Positions 1-5,234 of a stretch of 5,234 bases of DNA are shown piece by piece. The notes under the pieces were generated by a model that saw nothing but the letters and a program-made list of their open reading frames with translations, searched no databases and was not told the origin of the DNA. Position 1 is the first letter of the stretch; each line of letters begins with the position of its first letter. Made by a program: the position numbers and the translations under genes. The DNA is from an uncultured beta proteobacterium (GTDB taxonomy: Bacteria > Pseudomonadota > Gammaproteobacteria > Burkholderiales > SG8-39): contig CAIPUP010000111.1 of assembly GCA_903868285.1 (NCBI GenBank), forward strand, positions 1-5,234. Direction: 5' to 3'.

Positions 1-1103
1 GGCGCAATCAGCGTCACCACCATCTTGATGTTGTCTCCAGGCATCACCATCTCGGTGCCCTCGGGCAACTCCACCGAACCCGTCACGTCCGTCGTGCGGA
101 AATAAAACTGCGGCCGGTAGTTGTTGAAAAACGGCGTGTGACGTCCACCCTCTTCCTTGGACAGCACATACACCTCACACTCAAACTTGGTGTGCGGGTT
201 GATCGAACCCGGCTTGGCCAGCACCTGACCCCGCTCGACTTCTTCTCGCTTGGTTCCACGCAGCAAAATACCCACGTTGTCACCCGCCTGACCCTGGTCC
301 AGCAACTTCCTGAACATCTCAACGCCCGTACACACCGTCTTGAGCGTGGGCTTCAGACCCACAATCTCGATCTCCTCACCCACCTTGACCACACCACGCT
401 CGACCCGACCCGTCACCACCGTGCCACGACCCGAGATCGAGAACACATCCTCTACCGGCATCAGGAACGCACCGTCAATCGCACGCTCGGGCTGCGGAAT
501 ATAGGTGTCCAGCGCCTCAGCCAGCTTGAAAATCGCACCCTCGCCCATGTCCGAGGTATCTCCCTCGAGCGCCTTGAGCGCCGAGCCAATCACGATCGGC
601 GTGTCATCACCAGGAAACTCATACTTGGACAACAGCTCGCGAACCTCCATCTCCACCAGGTCCAGCAGCTCCTTGTCATCCACCATGTCAGCTTTGTTCA
701 TGAACACAATGATGTACGGAACACCCACCTGACGCGCCAGCAGAATGTGCTCGCGGGTCTGCGGCATCGGACCATCAGCCGCCGATACCACCAAAATCGC
801 ACCATCCATCTGCGCCGCACCCGTGATCATGTTCTTCACATAGTCAGCGTGACCAGGACAGTCCACGTGCGCATAGTGACGGTTGGCCGTCTCGTACTCT
901 ACGTGCGCCGTGTTAATCGTAATTCCACGCGCCTTCTCCTCCGGCGCCGAGTCAATCTGGTCGTAGCCCTTGGCCTCTCCACCAAACTTCTTCGCCAACA
1001 CCATCGTCAACGCCGCCGTCAGCGTCGTCTTACCGTGATCCACGTGACCAATCGTCCCCACGTTCACGTGCGGCTTGGTACGCTCAAATTTGCCTTTTGC
1101 CAT
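1..1103 (-). CDS. tuf: Elongation factor Tu, C-terminus cut by window edge
   Basis: EF-Tu is the cytoplasmic translational GTPase that carries aminoacyl-tRNA to the ribosomal A site. The start is ATG at 1103-1101, preceded by a good Shine-Dalgarno AGGGAG (1114-1109) five bases away. The frame is open to the edge, giving 367 complete residues of an expected ~396; the last visible residues are VTLIA. G-domain motifs are all present: GHVDHGKT (19-26), RGITI (59-63), DCPGH (81-85), NKAD (136-139) and SAL (174-176). Domain II contains GRGTVVTGRVERG (about 225-237), and domain III contains GGRHTPFF (319-326). NKAD replaces the NKCD of E. coli; I recall the same variant in other betaproteobacteria. 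It lies 29 bases downstream of fusA, as in the standard str operon. Many proteobacteria have a second tuf copy, which cannot be judged here. Codon use is strongly biased to ACG, GCG, GTG, GGT and ATT, unlike the more mixed fusA. Confidence 0.97.
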   Translation of the reverse strand, partial: MAKGKFERTKPHVNVGTIGHVDHGKTTLTAALTMVLAKKFGGEAKGYDQIDSAPEEKARGITINTAHVEYETANRHYAHVDCPGHADYVKNMITGAAQMDGAILVVSAADGPMPQTREHILLARQVGVPYIIVFMNKADMVDDKELLDLVEMEVRELLSKYEFPGDDTPIVIGSALKALEGDTSDMGEGAIFKLAEALDTYIPQPERAIDGAFLMPVEDVFSISGRGTVVTGRVERGVVKVGEEIEIVGLKPTLKTVCTGVEMFRKLLDQGQAGDNVGILLRGTKREEVERGQVLAKPGSINPHTKFECEVYVLSKEEGGRHTPFFNNYRPQFYFRTTDVTGSVELPEGTEMVMPGDNIKMVVTLIA

Positions 1104-1132
1104 GTCAACTCCCTGCTTGTTCAGTCGATCGC

Positions 1133-3247
1133 TTACTTCTTGTCGTCTTTGCCAGTGTGCTTGCTGATGATTGCATCAGCCACTGTCTTCGGCGCCTCGG
1201 AATAGTGCTTGAATTCCATCGTGTAGGTAGCACGCCCTTGCGTCAGAGAACGCAGCGTGGTCGAGTAACCAAACATCTCGGCCAGAGGAACCTCGGCCTT
1301 GATGGTCTTCCCACCAGGGAAATCATCCATACCCTGAATAACGCCACGACGGGAAGAAAGATCACCCATTACATCGCCCATCTTGTCTTCGGCGACTTCC
1401 ACTTCCACTGCCATCATGGGCTCCAGCAGAATCGGTGCAGCCTTGCGCGCACCGTCCTTGAACGCAAAGATGGATGCCATCTTGAAGGCATTTTCGTTCG
1501 AGTCAACATCGTGGTAGGAGCCATCAAACAAAGTCACCTTGACGTCCACAACGGGGAAACCAGCCAGGACGCCATCTTGCAGCGCTTCAACCACACCCTT
1601 TTGCACTGCGGGTATGTACTCCCTCGGCACCGTTCCACCCTTGATGGCATCGACGAACTCAAAACCCTTGCCAGCCTCCTGCGGCTGAATCTTCAACCAT
1701 ACATGGCCGTATTGACCGCGACCACCCGACTGCTTGATGAACTTGCCTTCGATTTCGTCGCAGCTGCGCTTGATGGTTTCACGGTAGGCCACCTGCGGAG
1801 CACCGACATTCGCCTCGACACTGAATTCACGCTTCATGCGATCCACCAGAATTTCCAGGTGCAATTCACCCATGCCGGAAATGATGGTCTGGCCCGACTC
1901 TTCATCTGTGCGCACGCGGAACGAAGGATCTTCCTGAGCCAAACGATTGAGCGCTAGGCCCATTTTTTCCTGATCGCTCTTGGTTTTTGGCTCTACCGCA
2001 ACGTGAATAACCGGATCGGGGAATACCATGCGCTCAAGGATGATCACCTTTTCCGGATCGCAGATGGTTTCACCGGTGGTTACATCCTTCAGGCCTACGC
2101 CAGCAGCAATGTCGCCAGCGCGGACTTCTTTGAGCTCTTCACGCTGATTAGCATGCATCTGAAGAATGCGACCGAGACGTTCCTTACGACCCTTGACAGA
2201 GTTGTAAATGGTATCGCCAGTATTCACAACCCCTGAGTAGACGCGGAAAAAAGTCAGTTGACCGACATAGGGATCCGTCATGATTTTGAACGCGAGCGCC
2301 GCAAAAGGCTCGTCGTCGTTCGCCTTGCGATGACCCTCTTCGCCATTCTCCAATTCACCTTTGACCGGAGGAATGTCGACTGGGGCGGGCATAAACTCAA
2401 TGACCGCGTCCAGCATGGCCTGCACGCCTTTATTCTTAAAGGCTGAACCGCAAAGCATCGGCACAATTTCACTGGCGATCGTACGCAGACGAATACCACG
2501 CTTGATGTCCTCAACCGAGAGGTCGCCCTCTTCGAGGTACTTGTTCATAAGCTCTTCATCTGCCTCGGCTGCCGCCTCTAGCATTTTTTCTCGCCAGGAT
2601 TTCGCTTCCTCAAGCAAGTCCGCCGGAATGTCCCGGAGTTCAAACTTCATGCCCTGTGAGGCGTCGTCCCAGAATATGCCCTTCATCCGGATCAGATCCA
2701 CCACGCCTTCGAATTTGTCCTCCGCACCGATCGGGATTTGCAACGGCACTGGATTCGCTCGCAAACGCGACCGCATCTGGTCATAAACCTTGAAAAAGTT
2801 GGCCCCCGTGCGGTCCATCTTGTTCACGAATGCCAAGCGTGGGACACGGTACTTAGTGGCCTGACGCCAAACGGTTTCGGACTGCGGCTGCACCCCACCC
2901 ACGGCGCAATAGACCATGCAAGCGCCATCCAAGACGCGCATGGATCGTTCCACCTCGATGGTGAAGTCAACGTGACCAGGGGTGTCAATGATATTGATAC
3001 GGTGCTCGGGGAAGTTGCCGTCCATCCCCTTCCAGAAGCATGTCGTGGCAGCCGAGGTGATCGTGATACCACGTTCACGCTCCTGCTCCATCCAGTCCAT
3101 CACGGTAGCGCCATCATGCACCTCACCCATCTTATGAGAGACGCCGGTGTAGAACAGAATGCGTTCGGTAGTCGTAGTTTTGCCCGCGTCAATATGGGCG
3201 GAAATTCCGATGTTCCGGTAACGCTCGATAGGAGTCTTGCGAGCCAT
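1133..3247 (-). CDS. fusA: Elongation factor G
   Basis: EF-G is the translocase GTPase that moves tRNA and mRNA through the ribosome after peptide transfer; with ribosome recycling factor it also splits post-termination ribosomes. The 704-residue length is normal. Domain I has AHIDAGKT (17-24), RGITI (59-63), DTPGH (88-92), NKMD (142-145) and the G5 element GSAF (267-270). Domain II begins about 315 (FAALAFKIMTDPYVGQLTF). Domain III contains GQTIISGMGELHLEIL (452-467). Domain IV contains KQSGGRGQYGHV (505-516) and the tip SYHDVDSNENAF (577-588), with the histidine at 579 that in E. coli EF-G reaches the decoding centre. Domain V ends with MFGYSTTLRSLTQGRATYTMEF. Both switch regions look intact, and the N-terminus MARKTPIERYRNIGISAHID fixes the start. 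Its Shine-Dalgarno is weak (GGAA at 3255-3252, four bases from ATG), and a long structured 125-base gap separates it from rpsG. No paralogue-like divergence is seen, so this should be the housekeeping copy. Confidence 0.98.
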   Translation of the reverse strand: MARKTPIERYRNIGISAHIDAGKTTTTERILFYTGVSHKMGEVHDGATVMDWMEQERERGITITSAATTCFWKGMDGNFPEHRINIIDTPGHVDFTIEVERSMRVLDGACMVYCAVGGVQPQSETVWRQATKYRVPRLAFVNKMDRTGANFFKVYDQMRSRLRANPVPLQIPIGAEDKFEGVVDLIRMKGIFWDDASQGMKFELRDIPADLLEEAKSWREKMLEAAAEADEELMNKYLEEGDLSVEDIKRGIRLRTIASEIVPMLCGSAFKNKGVQAMLDAVIEFMPAPVDIPPVKGELENGEEGHRKANDDEPFAALAFKIMTDPYVGQLTFFRVYSGVVNTGDTIYNSVKGRKERLGRILQMHANQREELKEVRAGDIAAGVGLKDVTTGETICDPEKVIILERMVFPDPVIHVAVEPKTKSDQEKMGLALNRLAQEDPSFRVRTDEESGQTIISGMGELHLEILVDRMKREFSVEANVGAPQVAYRETIKRSCDEIEGKFIKQSGGRGQYGHVWLKIQPQEAGKGFEFVDAIKGGTVPREYIPAVQKGVVEALQDGVLAGFPVVDVKVTLFDGSYHDVDSNENAFKMASIFAFKDGARKAAPILLEPMMAVEVEVAEDKMGDVMGDLSSRRGVIQGMDDFPGGKTIKAEVPLAEMFGYSTTLRSLTQGRATYTMEFKHYSEAPKTVADAIISKHTGKDDKK

Positions 3248-3277
3248 AACTTTCCAGAGCCTTTTCCAAACTTCTGC

Positions 3278-3299
3278 GCTGCATCACCAGCGGTGCAGC
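3278..3299 (-). other. Second hairpin in the fusA leader
   Basis: On the mRNA strand GCTGCA (3299-3294) can pair with TGCAGC (3283-3278). Inside it, CACC and GGTG flank a GCT loop and offer an overlapping alternative pairing. It is 30 bases upstream of the fusA ATG and has no T-run after it. Only the pairing potential is seen; 6 bp stems occur by chance in DNA of this composition. Confidence 0.3.
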
Positions 3300-3335
3300 A
3301 AGCAGGCAGTCAGAGATTAAATTAGGTGTTAGCCG

Positions 3336-3356
3336 ATCCACATAATTTATGTGGAT
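3336..3356. repeat. Perfect 21-base inverted repeat in the rpsG-fusA gap
   Basis: The sequence ATCCACATAA-T-TTATGTGGAT has two perfect 10-base arms around one central base. In RNA it would fold as a 9-bp stem with a three-base loop. It begins 16 bases after the rpsG stop on the transcribed strand and ends 88 bases before the fusA start. The bases following it on the minus strand are CGGCTAACACC, with no T-run, so it is not a canonical intrinsic terminator. It could be an mRNA processing or stabilising hairpin, or a protein-binding DNA palindrome. Confidence 0.6.
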
Positions 3357-3372
3357 GGTCCTTACTTTTCGA

Positions 3373-3843
3373 CTAGAAACGGTAGTGGGCAAAAGCCTTA
3401 TTGGCATCAGCCATTCTGTGTACTTCATCACGGCGCTTCATCGCACCACCCTTGCCATCAGCAGCTTCGATCAGCTCTCCGGCCAACCGAGCGTCCATCG
3501 ACTTCTCGCCCCGCTTGAGCGCTGCCTCGCGCAACCAGCGCATGGACAAAGCCACGCGACGGACTGGACGCACCTCAACCGGCACCTGGTAGTTAGCGCC
3601 ACCGACACGGCGGCTCTTGACTTCGACCACCGGCTTGACGTTCTGTACAGCAAGCGTAAACACCTCGAGGGGATCCTTGCCCGCCTTGGTTTGAATGATT
3701 CCAAAGGCGCCATAGACGATCCGCTCTGCGACAGACTTTTTTCCGCGCGTCATGAGAACGTTGACAAACTTCGCCACTTCGGAATTCCCGTACTTGGGAT
3801 CCGGAAGAATTTCGCGTTTCGGTACTTCTCTGCGTCTTGGCAT
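3373..3843 (-). CDS. rpsG: 30S ribosomal protein S7
   Basis: S7 is the primary 16S rRNA-binding protein that nucleates assembly of the 30S head. It sits near the E site and contacts mRNA and tRNA. The product is 156 residues, the usual length for forms that end soon after AFAHYR(F/W). Recognisable segments are MPRRREVPKR (1-10), the LPDPKYG stretch (13-19), the beta-hairpin region VEVKSRRVGGANYQVPVEVRP (about 73-93), RGEKSM (111-116) and the C-terminal VHRMADANKAFAHYRF (141-156). The ATG is preceded by a purine run AAGAGAG (3855-3849) five bases away. The gene follows rpsL after 77 bases and precedes fusA by 125 bases. In E. coli, S7 is the translational repressor of the str operon and binds the rpsL-rpsG spacer; a hairpin in the corresponding spacer here (3868-3905) could serve the same role. 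Confidence 0.98.
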   Translation of the reverse strand: MPRRREVPKREILPDPKYGNSEVAKFVNVLMTRGKKSVAERIVYGAFGIIQTKAGKDPLEVFTLAVQNVKPVVEVKSRRVGGANYQVPVEVRPVRRVALSMRWLREAALKRGEKSMDARLAGELIEAADGKGGAMKRRDEVHRMADANKAFAHYRF

Positions 3844-3867
3844 GACTACTCTCTTGCTCAGAGTTAT

Positions 3868-3905
3868 GAGGCTGCGTTGCTATTTCGAATTCACAGCAAC
3901 ACCTC
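3868..3905 (-). promoter_or_regulatory. Bulged hairpin in the rpsL-rpsG spacer, candidate S7 autoregulation site
   Basis: On the mRNA strand, GTGTTGCT (3902-3895) pairs with AGCAACGC (3881-3874) over 8 bp including one G-U pair. A three-base bulge AGC (3873-3871) and an outer GAG/CTC stem (3905-3903 with 3870-3868) follow. The apical loop is 13 bases (GTGAATTCGAAAT). The structure lies between the rpsL stop and rpsG start. In E. coli the equivalent spacer binds S7 and represses translation of the distal genes. Equivalence here is suggested by position and by a bulged stem only; I did not match the E. coli structure base by base. Confidence 0.4.
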
Positions 3906-3920
3906 GGAAAAATACTAGAT

Positions 3921-4298
3921 TCAGGCGGCTTTGGGACGCTTAGCACCGTACTTAGAACGTGACTGCTTACGGTCCTTCACGCCTTGCGTATCCAAGCTGC
4001 CGCGAACAATGTGGTAGCGCACACCCGGGAGATCCTTCACGCGCCCACCACGGATAAGCACGACCGAGTGCTCCTGCAGGTTGTGACCCTCGCCGCCAAT
4101 GTAGCTAATCACTTCGAAACCATTGGTCAGGCGCACCTTCGCAACCTTACGCAACGCCGAGTTCGGCTTTTTGGGGGTGGTGGTGTACACGCGGGTGCAG
4201 ACACCCCGCTTTTGCGGCGATCCAGCTAAGGCCGGCACCTTGCTTTTGGTCGCTTCGCGTTCGCGCGGCTTACGTACTAACTGGCTGATAGTTGGCAT
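3921..4298 (-). CDS. rpsL: 30S ribosomal protein S12
   Basis: S12 sits at the decoding centre of the 30S subunit and affects accuracy of tRNA selection. The product is 125 residues. It contains NSALRK (46-51), the TTPKKPNSAL loop (40-49), GGEGHNLQEHSV (68-79) and RVKDLPGVRYH (86-96). Positions linked to streptomycin resistance carry the sensitive-type residues: Lys43, Lys88 and Pro91 (Met counted as 1). Asp89, the residue methylthiolated in E. coli, is present. I chose the ATG at 4298-4296 because MPTISQLVRKPR aligns with the family start MATVNQLVRKPR. An in-frame ATG at 4337-4335 would add 13 residues (MPVRRRLIFGTGF) that are not part of S12 and has no Shine-Dalgarno. The chosen start has only weak GGA elements (4310-4308 and 4304-4302), partly buried in a hairpin. 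It is the first gene of the str operon, with its own promoter 78 bases upstream. Confidence 0.97.
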   Translation of the reverse strand: MPTISQLVRKPREREATKSKVPALAGSPQKRGVCTRVYTTTPKKPNSALRKVAKVRLTNGFEVISYIGGEGHNLQEHSVVLIRGGRVKDLPGVRYHIVRGSLDTQGVKDRKQSRSKYGAKRPKAA

Positions 4299-4302
4299 GA
4301 AT

Positions 4303-4334
4303 CCGGTTCCAAAGATGAGTCTACGGCGAACCGG
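4303..4334 (-). promoter_or_regulatory. Leader hairpin overlapping the rpsL ribosome-binding region
   Basis: On the transcribed strand, CCGGTTC (4334-4328) pairs perfectly over 7 bp with GAACCGG (4309-4303), enclosing an 18-base loop. The 3' arm ends four bases before the rpsL ATG and contains most of the only Shine-Dalgarno-like purines (GGAACCGGA). If it forms, it would restrict ribosome entry at rpsL. The 5' arm falls inside the 13-codon in-frame extension upstream of the true start. The pairing is seen directly; a regulatory role is inference. Confidence 0.45.
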
Positions 4335-4375
4335 CATGACAGCGCGTCGGGTCGCAAGAAAGTTGAAGGATCGCG

Positions 4376-4405
4376 ATTCTACTGTGTTTTTGGCTGCTAG
4401 GTCAA
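4376..4405 (-). promoter_or_regulatory. Sigma-70-type promoter of the str operon
   Basis: On the minus strand, -35 TTGACC (4405-4400) and -10 TAGAAT (4381-4376) are separated by 18 bases, each with five of six consensus bases. Start of transcription is expected near 4371-4368, giving a leader of about 70 bases before rpsL. The bases after the -10 are CGCGAT, a GC-rich discriminator of the kind seen at stringently controlled ribosomal promoters. No comparable promoter was seen in the other gaps. The call rests on sequence match and position only. Confidence 0.75.
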
Positions 4406-4415
4406 CTATCAGTAA

Positions 4416-4431
4416 CGCCCATTTTAGGGCG
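4416..4431 (-). other. Short GC hairpin between the transporter gene and the str promoter
   Basis: CGCCC (4431-4427) and GGGCG (4420-4416) flank a TAAAAT loop on the minus strand, 45 bases after the transporter stop and ten bases upstream of the -35 element. It is followed by TTACTGAT rather than a T-run. It might weakly terminate transporter transcription, but the stem is short and the evidence thin. The same gap contains a run of eight G on the minus strand (4449-4442). Confidence 0.25.
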
Positions 4432-4476
4432 CACAGCAGAGCCCCCCCCTACTGCGCGGCAACTCCCGCCAATGGC

Positions 4477-5234
4477 TCACTCGAACCTTGGACGCCTCAG
4501 CACTAGATACGACCCACCGAGGACCAACGCTGCCCCGAGCAACATCCCGGGAGTCAATGCCTCATGCAGCCATAAGTGTCCACCGATCACCCCAAATAGC
4601 GGGGAGAGAAAGTTGACGGTAGTGGTGGCTACTGACCCTGCCTCCTGAATAAGATGAAAGTAGAGCAAGAACGCTGCGGCACTAGAAAACATTGCCAAGG
4701 CAAACACCGCCAGCACAACAGCCCCATTCGGTACTAGCGGGGTTTGAGCCCAGGGCAATAAAGCAGCCAAAATCAGCGCCGCACCGAACTGACTTCCTGT
4801 TGCCAATTGCAATGGTGGGATACCCTGACTCATGCGCGCTGTGTAGATTGCGGCCAAGGCGTAACAGAGCGCCGCCGCAAGTAGGGCCAATACCGCAAAA
4901 AGATAATTTGGTGTTACGGCAAGCGTCACCACACCGCCCGTCAGTACGATTACACCGCACAGACCCAGGATCAACCCTGTGCCTCGCGCCCATCCCAAGG
5001 CCCCACCCGATTGCGACGATACCAATACGGCGGTGAACAATGGCGTGGTGGCAATCAGAATCGCCGAAAGCGATGCGGATAACTCGATTTCTCCCCACGC
5101 AACCAGCATGAAGGGGAACGCGGAATTCAACGCACCGAGCTTGAGATACAGCAATGCATGTTGACGTAAGCGCAGATGTTGACCACGGTACATGATCCAA
5201 GCTAGCAAGATGCAGCCGGCGATCAAGACCCGCA
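4477..5234 (-). CDS. DMT-superfamily EamA-type transporter, N-terminus cut by window edge
   Basis: This is an integral inner-membrane protein of the drug/metabolite transporter superfamily (EamA repeat family). Members export amino acids, metabolites or drugs, but the substrate cannot be read from the sequence. The frame is open to the window edge, and the codons before the TTG at 5226 read (L/M/V)-R-V-L-I-A-G, matching the usual LRxxIA segment before the second membrane helix. The true start is therefore outside, and roughly 40-45 N-terminal residues including helix 1 are missing. About 251 residues remain of a typical ~295. Nine hydrophobic segments can be followed, for example GALNSAFPFMLVAWGEI, SAILIATTPLFTAVLVS, LILGLCGVIVLTGGVV, LALLAAALCYALAAIYTA, VLAVFALAMFSSAAAFLLYF and LLGAALVLGGSYLVL. 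The second EamA repeat has the typical AAAFLLYFHLIQEAGSVATTTVNFLSPLFGVIGG run and LHEALTPG. It ends in basic LRRPRFE. It is 178 bases upstream of rpsL on the same strand but functionally unrelated. Confidence 0.9.
   Translation of the reverse strand, partial: RVLIAGCILLAWIMYRGQHLRLRQHALLYLKLGALNSAFPFMLVAWGEIELSASLSAILIATTPLFTAVLVSSQSGGALGWARGTGLILGLCGVIVLTGGVVTLAVTPNYLFAVLALLAAALCYALAAIYTARMSQGIPPLQLATGSQFGAALILAALLPWAQTPLVPNGAVVLAVFALAMFSSAAAFLLYFHLIQEAGSVATTTVNFLSPLFGVIGGHLWLHEALTPGMLLGAALVLGGSYLVLRRPRFE

Noticed and set aside
138..1205. Plus-strand open frame of 355 residues antisense to tuf and the fusA end
   Set aside because: It is exactly in codon register with tuf, so it stays open simply because tuf avoids TTA, CTA and TCA codons. 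The product is rich in Arg, His, Leu and Thr with no family resemblance, and crosses the fusA-tuf junction.
1097..1957. Plus-strand open frame of 286 residues antisense to fusA
   Set aside because: In codon register with fusA on the opposite strand, with no recognisable protein features; it is a shadow of a strongly conserved gene. The same holds for the frame at 2738-3325.
3300..3356. Intrinsic terminator after rpsG
   Set aside because: The palindrome is strong enough as a stem but is followed by CGGCTAACACC instead of a T-run on the transcribed strand, and by GGTCCTTAC on the other strand.
3189..3431. Minus-strand 80-residue frame bridging rpsG, the spacer and fusA
   Set aside because: It begins inside rpsG and ends inside fusA in another frame, has no Shine-Dalgarno in the spacer and no recognisable motif. 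A TAAGGA element at 3364-3359 has no start codon at suitable distance.
5104..5226. Complete transporter gene starting at TTG 5226
   Set aside because: The frame stays open to the window edge and the preceding codons match the EamA helix-2 lead-in, so the first membrane helix is missing and the true start is outside.
1..5234. CRISPR array, insertion sequence, tRNA, toxin-antitoxin or defence genes
   Set aside because: No direct-repeat array, transposase, terminal inverted repeats, tRNA-like cloverleaf or small unexplained gene was found; all gaps are under 180 bases and fit regulatory spacers.

Overview
The window holds the classical streptomycin (str) operon of a proteobacterium, entirely on the minus strand. 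Read in the direction of transcription (high to low coordinates) it is rpsL (ribosomal protein S12), rpsG (S7), fusA (elongation factor G) and tuf (elongation factor Tu). The tuf gene runs off the low-coordinate edge with about 29 C-terminal residues missing. Upstream of rpsL, also on the minus strand, lies the C-terminal five-sixths of a DMT/EamA-family membrane transporter that runs off the high-coordinate edge.

The proteins look betaproteobacterial. EF-Tu begins MAKGKFERTKPHVNVGTIGH and carries SAADGPMPQTREHILLARQVGVPY-type segments. EF-G begins MARKTPIERYRNIGISAHID, and S7 ends at HYRF at 156 residues. Together these suggest Burkholderiales or Nitrosomonadales. The DNA is moderately GC-rich (mid-50s percent, judged by eye). 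This placement comes from memory of family sequences, not from a search.

Layout: transporter 5234-4477; a 178-base gap with a good sigma-70-type promoter (TTGACC, 18 bases, TAGAAT) and a leader whose 7-bp hairpin covers the weak rpsL ribosome-binding region; rpsL 4298-3921; a 77-base gap with a bulged hairpin where E. coli has its S7 translational control site; rpsG 3843-3373; an unusually long 125-base gap with a perfect 21-base palindrome and a second hairpin; fusA 3247-1133; a 29-base gap with a clear Shine-Dalgarno; tuf 1103-1. No intrinsic terminator is evident between rpsL and tuf, so one polycistronic transcript is the simplest reading.

The four genes act together in translation. S12 and S7 are small-subunit proteins of the decoding centre and of the head/E-site. 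EF-Tu delivers aminoacyl-tRNA and EF-G drives translocation. The transporter is functionally unrelated.

I found no new multi-gene system. The protein-coding content is ordinary core genome. The points worth a second look are RNA or DNA structures in the three gaps, the transporter at the position where rpoC is often found, and the distinctive codon use of tuf.
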